The notes: generated by a model not told the origin, from the sequence alone. DNA of 64,000 nucleotides from Pseudonocardia sp. C8 (GCF_014267175.1 NZ_JACMTR010000002.1:2381501-2445500), one strand, 5' to 3'; shown: positions 11,017 through 20,452, counted from the stretch's first letter. Program-made: numbers and translations.

Positions 11017-12629
11017 CGGCCGGCTTCGGCGTCGGCGTCGACCAGGCCGGCGTACTGCTCGCGCAGGTCGCGCTTGAGCACCTTGCCGCTGGGGTTCTTG
11101 GGAAGCGACTCCGCGAGGACGACGTACTTCGGGCGCTTGTACGGCGCGAGCGTGGCCCGGGCAAAGTCCCGCACGTCGTCGACCGACAGCGTGCTGCCGT
11201 CCCGGGGAACGACGGCCGCGGCCACGGCCTCGATCCAGTGCGGGTGGCTGATCCCGAACACGGCGACCTCCGCCACCCCGCCGAGCTCGTAGAGCGCCTC
11301 CTCGACCTCGCGGCTGGCGACGTTCTCGCCCCCGGTCTTGATCATGTCCTTCTTGCGGTCGACGATCGTGAGACAGCCGTCGGCGGTCATGACGCCGAGG
11401 TCACCGGAGTGGAACCAGCCGCCCGCGAACGCCTCCGCCGTCTTCGCCTCGTCCTGGTAGTAGCCAAGCATGGCGTGCGAGCTGCGGTGCACGATCTCGC
11501 CGACCTCGCCGGGCGCGACCGGGCGGTCGTCGTCGTCGACGATGACCGTCTCCACGTTCAGTGCGGGCCGGCCCGCACTGCCCGCCCGTTCCAGCTGCTC
11601 GTCCGGCCCCAGGATCGCGGCCACCGGTGCCAGCTCGGTCTGGCCGTAGAAGTTCCACAACGCCACGTCGGGAAGCCGCTCCTGGATCTCCCGGAGCACC
11701 TCGACCGGCATCGGCGATGCCCCGTAGTAGCCCTTCCGCAGCGAGGAGAGATCCGCGGTGTCGAAGTCGGGGTGACGCAGCAGCGAGATCCACACCGTCG
11801 GCGGGCAGAACAGCTTGGTCACCTTCTCCCGCTCGATCGTGGCCAGCAGGGTGGCGGGATCCGGGCCGGGCAGGATGACCGACGTCGCGCCGAGGTAGAC
11901 GTCCGGGCCGAAGAAGCAGTCCAGCTGCGCGCAGTGGTACATCGGCAGCGAGTGCACCTCGACGTCGTCGGCGGACATCCCGCCGCCGACGATGCAGCTG
12001 ACGTACTGGGAGATCAGCGATCGGGAGGTGAGGAGCACGCCCTTCGGCCGGGACTCGGTGCCGGAGGTGTACATCAGGCGGAGCGGGTCGTCGTCGTTCA
12101 CGGCGACGTCCGGCGGCTCGACCGGTCCGGCGCCCCACCACGGATCGACGTCCTCCCAGCCCTCGGCCGCGCCGCAGCCGGACGGGGAGATCCGCCCGCG
12201 GACCCCGCCCGTGACACCCGCGGTGGCCAGCGCCTTCTCCGCGGTGGGCACCAGGGCGTCCTCGACGATCATGCCGCCGGCGCCGGAGTGAGTCAGGATG
12301 TAGGCGATCTCGTCGGCGCCCAGCATGAAGTTCACCGGCACCAGCACCACGCCGAGCTTCGCGGTCGCGTACACGAGCACGGCGTACTGCCAGCAGTTGT
12401 GCGACAGCACCGCGAGCCGGTCACCCTTGACCAGGCCGCGGTCGGTCAGCGCGTGCGCGCACCGGTTGACGGCGGTGTCGAACTCGGCGTAGGTCACCCG
12501 GAGATCCCCGGCCACGACGGCGAGCTTGCCGGGCGTGCGGCGGACGGTGCGGTTCAGCAGGTCACCGATGCCCTGGCGGCGGGCACGCGCGGCGAGGGCG
12601 GTCGTCTCGGGGGTGAAGGAGGTGTCCAT
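11013..12629 (-). CDS. AMP-dependent acyl-CoA synthetase (ligase)
   Basis: 538 residues of the ANL superfamily. ATG 12629 has GGAGAG upstream. The phosphate loop is YTSGTESRPKG, with Ser-Arg replacing the usual Thr-Gly but the Lys kept. NFYGQTELAP is the A5 motif. HSGDLG and DRKKDMIKTGGENV are the hinge and A8 motifs, and NPSGKVLKRDL supplies the C-terminal catalytic Lys. It activates a carboxylic acid with ATP and CoA, presumably the acid released by the BVMO/hydrolase/ADH/ALDH steps. A strong hairpin separates it from the upstream ADH gene, so it may have its own promoter or depend on read-through. Confidence 0.93.
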   Translation of the reverse strand: MDTSFTPETTALAARARRQGIGDLLNRTVRRTPGKLAVVAGDLRVTYAEFDTAVNRCAHALTDRGLVKGDRLAVLSHNCWQYAVLVYATAKLGVVLVPVNFMLGADEIAYILTHSGAGGMIVEDALVPTAEKALATAGVTGGVRGRISPSGCGAAEGWEDVDPWWGAGPVEPPDVAVNDDDPLRLMYTSGTESRPKGVLLTSRSLISQYVSCIVGGGMSADDVEVHSLPMYHCAQLDCFFGPDVYLGATSVILPGPDPATLLATIEREKVTKLFCPPTVWISLLRHPDFDTADLSSLRKGYYGASPMPVEVLREIQERLPDVALWNFYGQTELAPVAAILGPDEQLERAGSAGRPALNVETVIVDDDDRPVAPGEVGEIVHRSSHAMLGYYQDEAKTAEAFAGGWFHSGDLGVMTADGCLTIVDRKKDMIKTGGENVASREVEEALYELGGVAEVAVFGISHPHWIEAVAAAVVPRDGSTLSVDDVRDFARATLAPYKRPKYVVLAESLPKNPSGKVLKRDLREQYAGLVDADAEAGR

Positions 12630-12660
12630 GGCGCTCTCCGGCTTCGCTGACGGATGGAAC

Positions 12661-12695
12661 GGCAGGCCCGGCCCCTCTGCGGGCCCGGGCCTGCC
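12661..12695 (-). terminator. Hairpin downstream of the alcohol dehydrogenase gene
   Basis: GGCAGGCCCGGCCC (12661-12674) pairs with GGGCCCGGGCCTGCC (12681-12695) across a short loop, giving a 14-bp stem with a single-base bulge. It lies 10 bases after the ADH stop on the minus strand and about 30 bases before the ligase start. There is no clear U-tract, so it may be an attenuator or RNA-stabilising hairpin rather than a full terminator. Confidence 0.6.
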
Positions 12696-12705
12696 GGGTC
12701 TGGGA

Positions 12706-13833
12706 CTACTCGAAGACGATCATTCCGCGGATGTTGCGGCCGGCGTGCATGTCCTCGTACGCCTTGGCCACCTGGTCGAGCGAGTACTCGGTGGTGACGA
12801 GCTCGTCCAACTTGAGCTGCCCCGCCTGGTACATGCGCAGCAGGCTCGGGATGTCCCGGCGCGGGTTGGACTCCCCGAACAGCGATCCCTGCAGCCGCTT
12901 CTGGAACAGGGTGAGCTCGCCGAGCGCGATCGGGGCGCCGACCGCGGTGATGTCCCCGAGCCCGGTCACGACGACGGTGCCCGCCTTGCGGATCGAGGCG
13001 AGGGCCTGCCCGATGTGGTCGCCCTGGAGCACACCGATGGTGACGATGGTCGCGTCGGCGCCCTGACCGTTGGTGAGCGACCGGGCGAAGTCGGCCGCCT
13101 CCTCGATCGTGGTGTAGAAGTGGGTGGCCCCGAACTGCTGGGCCCACTCCCGCTTCTGCTCCACCGGGTCGACCGCGATCACCGTGGTGGCGCCGGCGTG
13201 GGCGGCGCCCTGCAGGGCGTTGGCACCGATGCCGCCGATGCCCATCACGATGACGGTGTCGCCGGGCTGGACGTTGCCCGACCGCACCGCGGACCCCCAG
13301 CCGGTGGGGACCGCGCAGCCCAGCAGCGCGGCGGCCCGGAGCGGCAGCTCCTTGTCGATCTTGATGACCGACGCGGTCGAGGCAGTGGTGTACTCGCTGA
13401 AGGTGGAGATGCCGCACTGCTGGCCGACGGGCGTGCCGTCGTCGAGGTGCATCCGGAAGCTCGTCGGGTCCTCCGCACGTGCGCCGGTGAGCAGCGAGGC
13501 GCCGAGGTCGCAGAGGTTCGACAGGCCGCGGGCGCAGAACTCGCAGCGCCCGCAGGCGGGGAGGAAGGAGAACACGACGTGGTCGCCGACCTCGTACCCG
13601 GGGGTGTCCGGGCCGACGGCGGTGATCACGCCCGAGCCCTCGTGGCCACCCGCGTAGGGGAAGACGGCGACCGGGACGTCCCCGGTGGCCACGTGGTCGT
13701 CGGAGTGGCACAGGCCGGACGCGGCGATCTTGACCGTCACCTCGTTCTGACGCGGGTCGTCGAGTTCCACCTCGACGGTCTCGTACTTGCCGGGTGAGGA
13801 GCGGACGACGGAGGTGCGGGTGCGGATGGGCAT
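12706..13833 (-). CDS. NDMA-dependent-type zinc alcohol dehydrogenase (mycofactocin-associated)
   Basis: 375 residues of the zinc MDR superfamily. Catalytic zinc ligands are in ASGLCHSD, GGHEGSG and LGCAVPTG. The structural zinc set is the four Cys of ACGRCEFCARGLSNLC. The cofactor loop is GIGGIGANALQGAAHAGA. The overall pattern (FSFLPACGRC, QGSLFG.SNPR.DIP, KLDELVT) matches, by recall, the Rxyl_3153/NDMA-dependent group. In that group NAD is held tightly and electrons leave through mycofactocin. It would oxidise the alcohol released by the neighbouring hydrolase. It follows the hydrolase by 15 bases in the BVMO-hydrolase-ADH operon and resembles the second ADH at 36437. Confidence 0.88.
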   Translation of the reverse strand: MPIRTRTSVVRSSPGKYETVEVELDDPRQNEVTVKIAASGLCHSDDHVATGDVPVAVFPYAGGHEGSGVITAVGPDTPGYEVGDHVVFSFLPACGRCEFCARGLSNLCDLGASLLTGARAEDPTSFRMHLDDGTPVGQQCGISTFSEYTTASTASVIKIDKELPLRAAALLGCAVPTGWGSAVRSGNVQPGDTVIVMGIGGIGANALQGAAHAGATTVIAVDPVEQKREWAQQFGATHFYTTIEEAADFARSLTNGQGADATIVTIGVLQGDHIGQALASIRKAGTVVVTGLGDITAVGAPIALGELTLFQKRLQGSLFGESNPRRDIPSLLRMYQAGQLKLDELVTTEYSLDQVAKAYEDMHAGRNIRGMIVFE

Positions 13834-13848
13834 GGCGGTGCCTCTCGG

Positions 13849-14685
13849 TCAGGCGGGCAGGGGGTTCTTGGTGAGGAACTCGGTGACGAGTCCGGCCACG
13901 TCGTCGGGGCGCTCCAGGGGCGCCGCGTGGCTCGCGCCCGGGCCGGCGAGCTGCTCGAACCGGGCACCGGGGATCCGGTCGGCGACCGCCCGGCCCTGCC
14001 GGGGCGGGGTGAGCAGGTCGGACTCGGCGGCGATCACCAGGGTCGGCACGGTGATCCGGTCGATCCGGTCGAGGGCGTCGTGGGCGACGTCGGCGTCCCA
14101 CTGCTCGGCCGCGGTCGCCATCTGCTCCGGTGTGCTGGGGAACAGCGGGCCGAGCTGCTCGAGCATGGCGGGGAACTGCTCGGAGTTGAGCAGCTCGGGG
14201 GAGAAGGCGATCCCGAGGGCGGCGAGGGCGACGTCCCGGTGCCCGGTCCGCCACGGGTGTCCGAGCGCGGTGAACACCGAGGCCTGGTACACGTCGGTCC
14301 GGCCCCAGGTGCCGACCAGGGCGAGGTCGGCGACCCGCTCCGGGTGGTTCAGCGCCAGCTCCTGGGCGACGGTGCTGCCCAGCGAGTAGCCCAGCACATG
14401 CGCCCGGTCGATCCCGAGCTCGCCCAGCAGCGCGGCCAGGTCGTCGGCGAGCGAGGCCATGCTGATCGGGCCCTCGCCGCGGGTGGAATCGCCGACACCG
14501 CGGTGGTCGTAGGTGATCACCCGGAAGCTCGCCGCCAGTGTCGGCAGCATCGGCGCCCAGAGCCGGTGGGACTGGGTCGTGCCGCAGACCAGTACGAGCG
14601 GCTCGCCCGAGCCGTACTCGCTGACCTGCAGGTTCACGCCGTCCGGCAGCGTGACCGTCCGGTCGGTGGGGGTGGGGGTCGTCAT
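13849..14685 (-). CDS. Alpha/beta hydrolase (probable ester or lactone hydrolase)
   Basis: 278 residues. The nucleophile elbow is GYSLGS (~96-101), the oxyanion region VCGTTQSHRLW, the acid is in AESDLLTPPRQG and the His in GASHAAPLE, so the triad is complete. The start ATG is 6 bases after the BVMO stop. A BVMO immediately followed by an alpha/beta hydrolase is the classic arrangement for cleaving the ester or lactone made from a ketone, as in acetone and cyclohexanone pathways. That role is inferred from context; the sequence alone does not give the substrate. Confidence 0.88.
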   Translation of the reverse strand: MTTPTPTDRTVTLPDGVNLQVSEYGSGEPLVLVCGTTQSHRLWAPMLPTLAASFRVITYDHRGVGDSTRGEGPISMASLADDLAALLGELGIDRAHVLGYSLGSTVAQELALNHPERVADLALVGTWGRTDVYQASVFTALGHPWRTGHRDVALAALGIAFSPELLNSEQFPAMLEQLGPLFPSTPEQMATAAEQWDADVAHDALDRIDRITVPTLVIAAESDLLTPPRQGRAVADRIPGARFEQLAGPGASHAAPLERPDDVAGLVTEFLTKNPLPA

Positions 14686-14691
14686 GTCCGA

Positions 14692-16308
14692 TCAACTCAC
14701 CATCTGGAATCCGTCGTAACCGTTCGCGGCGACCTCGTCGCACCGCTGCCGGTAGGGGCCGACCCCACCGAGGTAGGGCATGAAGATCCGCGGCTTGCCG
14801 GGCACGTTCGCGCCCACGTACCAGGAGTTCGCCCGGGGCAGCAGGGTCGAGTCGGCGACCTCGTTGACGTGCGCGACCCACTCCTCCTCGGCCTTCGGCT
14901 CGGCCTCGATGAGCCGCACACCGTCGGCGCGCGCCCGCTCGATCGCGTCGGCGATCCAGTCCACGTGCTGCTCGATGGACACGACCATGTTGCTGAACAC
15001 CGAGGGGCTCCCGGGACCGGTGACCAGGAACATGTTCGGGAACCCGGCGATGGCCAGGCCCAGGTAGGTGCGCGGTCCCGCGGCCCACACCTCGGAGAGC
15101 GTCAGCTCGTCGTGGCCCCGGATGTCCATGGCGAGCAGCGCCCCGGTCATCGCGTCGAAGCCAGTGGCGAAGACGATGGCGTCGACCGCGTACTCGGTGT
15201 CGCCGGCCCGGATCCCGTCGGGCGTGACCCGCTCGACCGGGGCCTCCCGCAGGTCCACCAGCGTCACGTTGTCCCGGTTGTAGGTCTCGAAGTAGTCGGT
15301 GTCGACGCAGATGCGCTTGCCGCCGAACGGGTAGCTGGTGGGGGTCAGCTTCGCGGCCACCTCCGGGTCGGTGACCTTCTCCCGGATCTTCGCGCTGAAG
15401 AACTCGGCGGCCGTCGCGTTCGCCTTCTCGTCGACCAGCACGTCGGCGAACGCGCCGTACATGGCGAGCCCGCCCAGTCGCCAGCGCTCCTCGTAGACGG
15501 CCCGGCGCTGCTCGGGCGTCGACTCGTTCGCGAGCAGGCCGGTGTCCGGCACGGTCAGCCCGGTGAACGTGTCCTTCGCGAACGCGCGCTTCTCGGCGAA
15601 CCGCTCGGTGCCGTCGCGCTGCTCCTCCGGGCTCAGCGGGTGGTTGCCGGCAGGCACGCTGTGGTTCGGGGTGCGCTGGAAGACGTACAGGTGCTCGGCC
15701 TGCTCGGCGATCAGCGGGATCGACTGGATGCCGGACGAGCCGGTGCCGAAGACCGCCACCCGCTTGCCGGTGAAGTCCACGCCCTCCTCCGGCCACGAGC
15801 TGGTGTGGTAGGTCGGACCGGCGAACTCCTCCAGTCCCTCGAAGGACGGGGTCCGCGGCACGGACAGGCAGCCGGTGGCCATCACGACGTAGGTCGCGGT
15901 GACGGCGGGGCCGTTGTCGGTCTCGACCACCCAGTGCCGGGCGTCGTCGTCGAACCTCGCCCCGGTGACCCGCGTGTTCAGCTGGATGTCGCGGCGCAGG
16001 TCGAACCGGTCGGCGACGTGGTTGAGGTAGGCGAGCAGCTCCTGCTGGGCCGGGTAGCGCTCGCTCCAGGTCCAGTCACGCAGCAGTTCCTCGGAGAACG
16101 AGTACTGGTAGTCGACGCTCTCCACGTCGCAGCGGGCACCCGGATAACGGTTCCAGTACCAGGTTCCGCCGACGCCGCCCCCGGCCTCGAAAACGCGCAC
16201 CGACAGTCCCTGCTGGCGCAGGCGGTGCAGCATGTACATTCCGCCGAATCCGGCGCCGACCACGACGGCGTCGTACGAACCGGACTGCGGCTGAGGGTGA
16301 TCGGACAT
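14692..16308 (-). CDS. Baeyer-Villiger type flavin monooxygenase
   Basis: 538 residues. ATG 16308 is preceded by GAGGAG; an in-frame extension to 16434 has no ribosome site. FAD-binding GAGFGG is at 18-23 and the NADPH-binding GTGSSG at ~188-193. The type I BVMO fingerprint FxGxxxHxxxW(P/D) is present as FAGPTYHTSSWP at 162-173. It converts a ketone to an ester or lactone using O2 and NADPH. It heads the minus-strand operon and is followed by hydrolase and ADH genes, which makes ketone catabolism the best reading. Its length and start (YDAVVVGAGFGGMYMLHRL) resemble the cyclohexanone/acetone monooxygenase group more than HAPMO. Confidence 0.93.
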   Translation of the reverse strand: MSDHPQPQSGSYDAVVVGAGFGGMYMLHRLRQQGLSVRVFEAGGGVGGTWYWNRYPGARCDVESVDYQYSFSEELLRDWTWSERYPAQQELLAYLNHVADRFDLRRDIQLNTRVTGARFDDDARHWVVETDNGPAVTATYVVMATGCLSVPRTPSFEGLEEFAGPTYHTSSWPEEGVDFTGKRVAVFGTGSSGIQSIPLIAEQAEHLYVFQRTPNHSVPAGNHPLSPEEQRDGTERFAEKRAFAKDTFTGLTVPDTGLLANESTPEQRRAVYEERWRLGGLAMYGAFADVLVDEKANATAAEFFSAKIREKVTDPEVAAKLTPTSYPFGGKRICVDTDYFETYNRDNVTLVDLREAPVERVTPDGIRAGDTEYAVDAIVFATGFDAMTGALLAMDIRGHDELTLSEVWAAGPRTYLGLAIAGFPNMFLVTGPGSPSVFSNMVVSIEQHVDWIADAIERARADGVRLIEAEPKAEEEWVAHVNEVADSTLLPRANSWYVGANVPGKPRIFMPYLGGVGPYRQRCDEVAANGYDGFQMVS

Positions 16309-16399
16309 GACAACTCCTCGACTCTGAGGCACAGTGATCACGAGCCACACGGTCGCAACCCTCCGGCGGATCGGATATCCGCAGGTCCAGGGCTTGCTG

Positions 16400-16418
16400 T
16401 TGGCTGATTCACAGTCAA
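16400..16418. promoter_or_regulatory. Operator-like inverted repeat in the divergent BVMO/hydrolase interval
   Basis: TTGGCTG-ATTCA-CAGTCAA is an inverted repeat with 6 of 7 arm positions matching. It sits in the 259-bp interval between the minus-strand BVMO (start 16308) and the plus-strand hydrolase (start 16568), so a regulator bound here could control both. No cognate regulator can be named; the PucR, XRE and TetR genes within 4 kb are candidates. Confidence 0.45.
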
Positions 16419-16567
16419 CCGCCTGGCCGGGCATCCGTCATCGGGCCAGCCGGGCAACTTGTGGCCGGTCCGTTGGTCTGCCGGCACAAATCGGCGATCT
16501 GGCTGTTCGCCACCGGCGTGCGACCGCTTATCGTCGCCACCGAAATCCTCCGCCGAAAGGGGCGACG

Positions 16568-17413
16568 ATGCCGATATCCGTGCGCGATGCCGAGCCCACT
16601 GGTGCCATCCGGGAAAAGACAGAACATCTTCGGATGTGGGGTCTGGACGTCCACGTGTCCGTGCGTGCCGGCCATCCCGGGACCACCCCGCTCCTGCTGC
16701 TGATGGGGATCGGCGGCAACACCGGGATGTGGGAGCCTCTGCGCGGCCTGCTGGGCCGCGACCGGACGACGATCGCGTTCGACGTGCCCGGCACCGGACG
16801 GTCGTCCCCGACGGCGGTGCCGCTCCCGCTGCCGGTGGTCGGCCGCATCGCCACGCGCGTGCTCGACCACGTCAGCGTCGGCCGGGCGGACCTGCTCGGA
16901 GTCTCCTGGGGCGGCCTGCTCGCCCAGCAGGTCGCGCTGGTCTCCCGGGCACGGGTGCGCCGATCGGTGCTGGCGAACACCAACTTCGGCGTGACCAGCA
17001 TCCCGCCCACCCCGTCGGCGCTGCGGACGCTGCTGTCCGGCCGTCGCTACCGCGACCCCGCCTCGTTCGCCGAGGCCCTGGTGCAGCTCGGCGGCGGGAC
17101 GGCGACGGACGACCTGCGCGCGCACGTCGAGGCACGGTTCGCGCACCCGCCCACCCGGCGGGGCTACCTGTACCAGGCACTGGCGAGCGTGACCTGGACG
17201 AGCCTGCACGCGCTGCCGCTGCTGCGGACGCCGACCCTGCTGCTGGCCGGCGAGCACGACCAGGCCATCCCGCTGGCCAACGCCCGCATCATGCGACGTC
17301 TCATCCCCGGTGCCGAGCTGACGGTCGTTCCCGGCGGCGGGCATCTCATGCTGTTCGAGCGCGCCGCCGACCTCGCTCCGGTGATCACCGGCTTCCTCGA
17401 CCGCGACGGATGA
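16568..17413 (+). CDS. Alpha/beta hydrolase
   Basis: 281 residues. ATG 16568 follows GAAAGGGG at a good distance, so the upstream in-frame extension is rejected. The fold markers are MGIGGNTGMWEPL (oxyanion side), GVSWGG (nucleophile Ser), GEHDQAIPL (acid) and GGGHLMLFE (His). It is similar in size to the operon hydrolase at 13849 but not a close copy. It is divergent from the BVMO operon and convergent with the PucR gene. It may hydrolyse an ester or act as a C-C hydrolase; nothing decides which. Confidence 0.85.
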   Translation: MPISVRDAEPTGAIREKTEHLRMWGLDVHVSVRAGHPGTTPLLLLMGIGGNTGMWEPLRGLLGRDRTTIAFDVPGTGRSSPTAVPLPLPVVGRIATRVLDHVSVGRADLLGVSWGGLLAQQVALVSRARVRRSVLANTNFGVTSIPPTPSALRTLLSGRRYRDPASFAEALVQLGGGTATDDLRAHVEARFAHPPTRRGYLYQALASVTWTSLHALPLLRTPTLLLAGEHDQAIPLANARIMRRLIPGAELTVVPGGGHLMLFERAADLAPVITGFLDRDG

Positions 17414-17440
17414 TGCGCGACCGCCGCCGCCGGCCGCCGG

Positions 17441-18694
17441 TCAAGTGGTCGGCGGCGGGTACAGCACGGCGGCGCCCAGCCAGTGGCAGGTCTGCAACGC
17501 CAGCTCCAGGTCGACCCGGCGCTCCCGGATGCTGTGTCCCAGCATCTGTTCCGCGCGGCGGATCCGGTACTGCACGGTGTTCTTGTGGCAGCCCAGCCGT
17601 TCGGCGGCCGCGTTCAGGCTCCCGCCGGTGTCGAGGAACGCGATGATGCTCTCCCGGAGCCGGCCGTGTGCCTCGTCGTCCACGGCCAGGTCACCGAGTT
17701 CCTCCCGCACCCATTCGCGGGCCCGGTCGAGGTCCTGGCAGACGAAGCTGACCCCGGCCACCGACGCGTACGGGGTGACGGTCGCCGCTCCACCGCCCGC
17801 CGCCAGCGCGACGGACTGCGCGGTCGCGGCCCGGCGGTGGGTCCGCGCGAAGCCGTCGATCCCGGGGGCCGGGTCGCCTACCGCGCCACGCAGTGTCGTG
17901 CCGGCATCGACCAGGAGGGGGTTCAGCACGTCGGCACCGTTCCCGTGGCGGCCCGGCGGCAGCGTCAGCCAGGCCCACACCGTCGCCTGGTCGCGCGCCA
18001 CGACCAGCGGCGGCTCGTGACACCCGAGCAGGCCGGCGTACCGGCCGACCAGGCGCTGCAGCTGCAGCAGTCCGGAGCCGTCCGGGCTCGCGCCGTCCCA
18101 GACGATCACTCCGAGGTGCCGGCCGGTCAACCGGTATCCCAGGGCCGCCTCCACCTGGGTCCGGTCACCGACGCGCCCGGCGAGCAGGTCCTCGATCCGC
18201 TCCGCGCGCACCGCGTCCTGCTGCCGCAGCCACCGCTGCCGCTCGACCTCGTAGCTCGACGCGACCCGCTCGCAGATGTGGTCGACGTAGGCGTTGAGCA
18301 GCGTGCTCGCCGTGGTCATGCGCCGGGCGAGCTCGTCGGTCGAGCCGCTGTCCCCGGCCAGCTCCTCGATGCTGAACTCCAGCACCCGTGCGGTGCACAG
18401 GTGGTAGGCCCGCCACAGGACGCTCAGCGGGATGCCCCGCTGGGCGAGCTGCAACGCCCACTGCAGCGCGCCCGCGGGCGGATCGACGAGCCGGACGTCG
18501 ACCGGTTGCTCCCACAGGTGCTGGATCGCCGACACGTTCGACTCGATGCTGGCCCGCAGTCTGCCGACGACCTGCTCGTCACCGTCCTGCAGCTCGGTGA
18601 TCTGGACCAGCAGCATGGCGACCATGTCGTCGACCAGCTCGGGACCGTGCCGGGCGAGGGCGTGGGCCAGCGGCGTCAGGTCCACGGTCCTCAT
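17441..18694 (-). CDS. PucR/CdaR-type transcriptional regulator
   Basis: 417 residues from ATG 18694. The C-terminus has the PucR helix-turn-helix: SLNAAAERLGCHKNTVQYRI (~366-385). The middle region (LGYRLTGRHLGVIVWD onward) resembles the degenerate GGDEF-like domain of CdaR-type activators. The N-terminal ~160 residues are helical and probably sense a signal. Such proteins usually activate catabolic genes next to them. It is divergent from the XRE gene, sharing a 178-bp upstream interval, and convergent with the 16568 hydrolase. A longer upstream in-frame extension lacks a ribosome site. Confidence 0.85.
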   Translation of the reverse strand: MRTVDLTPLAHALARHGPELVDDMVAMLLVQITELQDGDEQVVGRLRASIESNVSAIQHLWEQPVDVRLVDPPAGALQWALQLAQRGIPLSVLWRAYHLCTARVLEFSIEELAGDSGSTDELARRMTTASTLLNAYVDHICERVASSYEVERQRWLRQQDAVRAERIEDLLAGRVGDRTQVEAALGYRLTGRHLGVIVWDGASPDGSGLLQLQRLVGRYAGLLGCHEPPLVVARDQATVWAWLTLPPGRHGNGADVLNPLLVDAGTTLRGAVGDPAPGIDGFARTHRRAATAQSVALAAGGGAATVTPYASVAGVSFVCQDLDRAREWVREELGDLAVDDEAHGRLRESIIAFLDTGGSLNAAAERLGCHKNTVQYRIRRAEQMLGHSIRERRVDLELALQTCHWLGAAVLYPPPTT

Positions 18695-18872
18695 CGACGT
18701 CGCCCCCGGAAGCCTTCGTTGCGGGCACCATGGCACCGGGACCACAGTGTCCGCAACGTGCGCAGGTGGATCACCCCGGCGAAGGGGGCTCCGTGGGGAG
18801 AACCGACCCGATCCGCTGCGGGGGAGTGATTCCTCCCTGCCGCAGCCCGGCGGGGGCGTCCAGGATGGGGCC

Positions 18873-19739
18873 ATGAGTGGCCGTCATAGCGAGCTGGGGG
18901 AGTTCCTCAAGGTGCGTCGGGCCGAGATCGGCCCGCGCGAGGCGGGGCTACCCGACGTCGGCACACGCCGCGTGCCCGGCCTGCGCCGGGAAGAGGTCGC
19001 GTTGCTGGCGGCGATCAGCACTGACTACTACACGCGGATCGAGCAGGGCCGGATCCGCGCGTCGGAGCCGGTGCTCGAGGCCATCGCCCGGGTGCTGCAG
19101 CTCGACGAGGACCACCGCGGATACCTGTTCGAGCTGGCGGGCAAGGACCCTGCGCCCCCGCGCCGGCGGACGGCGCAACGCGTGCAGCCACAGCTGCGGC
19201 GGCTGCTCGACGACCTCACGACCACGCCGGCGGTCGTCCTCGGCCGGCGGATGGACGTGCTGGAGTGGAACCGGATGGCCGCGGCCCTGATCATCGACTT
19301 CGGAGGGATCCCGGTGCGGCACCGCAACTTCGTCCGGCTGGCGTTCCTGGAGCCGTCCGTGCGTGCGCTCTACCCGCAGTGGGACGACGTCGGGCACATG
19401 TGCGTGGCCCAGCTGCGAAGGGAGGCCGCACACGCCCCGGAGGACCCGCGGCTGGCCGAACTCGTCGGCGAGCTGTCGGTGCGCGACGAGGACTTCCGCC
19501 GCTGGTGGGGGACCCATCATGTGGCGACCCGCAGCGTCGGCACCAAGTTGTACCGTCACCCGGACGCCGGTGATCTGACACTGGACTGGGACACCCTGAC
19601 GTGCACCACGGACCCCGAGCAGCAGCTGGTCGTCTGGACCGCGGAGCCCGGAAGCCGGTCCGAGGAGGGGCTGCGCTTCCTGGCGTCCTGGACGGCGGCC
19701 GACCGGGACCGCGTCGGGGAGACCACCTCGGGTCAGTGA
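18873..19739 (+). CDS. XRE-family regulator with MmyB-like ligand-binding domain
   Basis: 288 residues. The N-terminal helix-turn-helix has LGEFLKVRRAEIGP and VPGLRREEVALLAAISTDYY followed by TRIEQGR. The C-terminal MmyB-type domain is marked by VLEWNRMAAALI, NFVRLAFLEPSVRALYPQWD and TKLYRHPDAGDLTLDWDTL. MmyB domains are thought to bind small, often lipidic, ligands, and many actinobacterial members regulate adjacent SDR or oxidoreductase genes. The last 7 bases overlap the 3' end of the convergent TetR gene. Confidence 0.9.
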   Translation: MSGRHSELGEFLKVRRAEIGPREAGLPDVGTRRVPGLRREEVALLAAISTDYYTRIEQGRIRASEPVLEAIARVLQLDEDHRGYLFELAGKDPAPPRRRTAQRVQPQLRRLLDDLTTTPAVVLGRRMDVLEWNRMAAALIIDFGGIPVRHRNFVRLAFLEPSVRALYPQWDDVGHMCVAQLRREAAHAPEDPRLAELVGELSVRDEDFRRWWGTHHVATRSVGTKLYRHPDAGDLTLDWDTLTCTTDPEQQLVVWTAEPGSRSEEGLRFLASWTAADRDRVGETTSGQ

Positions 19740-20452
19740 GGCTCCCGGGTGGGCGGGGGCGGTGGGGTGAAGACCGGAACGGCCGCACCGGCCGGACCGG
19801 GAGCGTCCGGCCGCACGCGTGTCACCCCGCCGGTGAGCGCGTTGCGCACGAGCCGCTCGGCCGTGGCCACGGTCTCCTCGAGCCCGCCCCGCTCGGGTTT
19901 CCACCACTCCGGTGCCCAGTTCACCGCGCCCATCAGGAACATCCGGGCCCCGTGCGGGTCGAGCCCGGGGTCGAGCTCCCCGGCCTCGTGGGCAGCCATG
20001 ATCAGGCTCCGCCAGAGATCGCCGTAGGCGCGGTGCTCCCGCAGCTGCCGTGCCCGCACGTCCGGGGGGAGTTGCGCCATGGTCCGCATCGCCGCCGCGG
20101 TGTAGGCGGACTCCTTGAGGACCATCTCGAGGTGGCCGCCGAACGCGGCGCAGATCCGGTCCATGGCCGTCGCGTCCGCCGGTAGTGCGGCCAGCTTGGC
20201 CCGCACGCGTTCCTCGGCCAGCCGTCCGCCGATGAGGACCACTTCCTCCAGGATCGCCTCGCGCGAGTCGAAATAGTAGTAGACGGCCGGAACACGGAGG
20301 TCCGCGGCCGCCGCGATCTCCGCCAGCCGGGTACCGGCGAACCCGTCCCGGCTGAGGATCTCCGCGGCGGCGTCGAGGATGCGGCGCCGGGTCTTCTCCG
20401 ACTTGCGCTCCCGGCGGGCGCCATTCCCGGACGGTTCCGGCGTGGTGTTCAC
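19733..20452 (-). CDS. TetR-family transcriptional regulator
   Basis: 239 residues from GTG 20452, chosen because AAAGGTGG precedes it; the upstream in-frame extension has no ribosome site. The N-terminal HTH is RRRILDAAAEILSRDGFAG followed by TRLAEIAAAADLRVPAVYYY. The remainder is a helical ligand domain with a Pro-rich C-terminal tail. It is divergent from the nitronate monooxygenase operon. The interval holds two copies of a 19-20 bp element in opposite orientation, and a third near-perfect copy lies at 37721. It most likely represses itself, the 20819 operon and the ADH/hydrolase pair 17 kb away. Confidence 0.9.
   Translation of the reverse strand: MNTTPEPSGNGARRERKSEKTRRRILDAAAEILSRDGFAGTRLAEIAAAADLRVPAVYYYFDSREAILEEVVLIGGRLAEERVRAKLAALPADATAMDRICAAFGGHLEMVLKESAYTAAAMRTMAQLPPDVRARQLREHRAYGDLWRSLIMAAHEAGELDPGLDPHGARMFLMGAVNWAPEWWKPERGGLEETVATAERLVRNALTGGVTRVRPDAPGPAGAAVPVFTPPPPPTREPH

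Noticed and set aside
7918..11292. Very long plus-strand ORF (1124 codons) antisense to MftD and PhaC genes
   Set aside because: His/Arg/Asp/Gly-rich low-complexity translation, no ribosome site, fully antisense to well-supported genes.
12554..15796. Very long minus-strand ORF (1080 codons)
   Set aside because: It overlaps the ADH, hydrolase and BVMO genes in another frame. Its Arg/Gly/Ala-rich composition without any domain is the usual shadow of GC-rich coding DNA.
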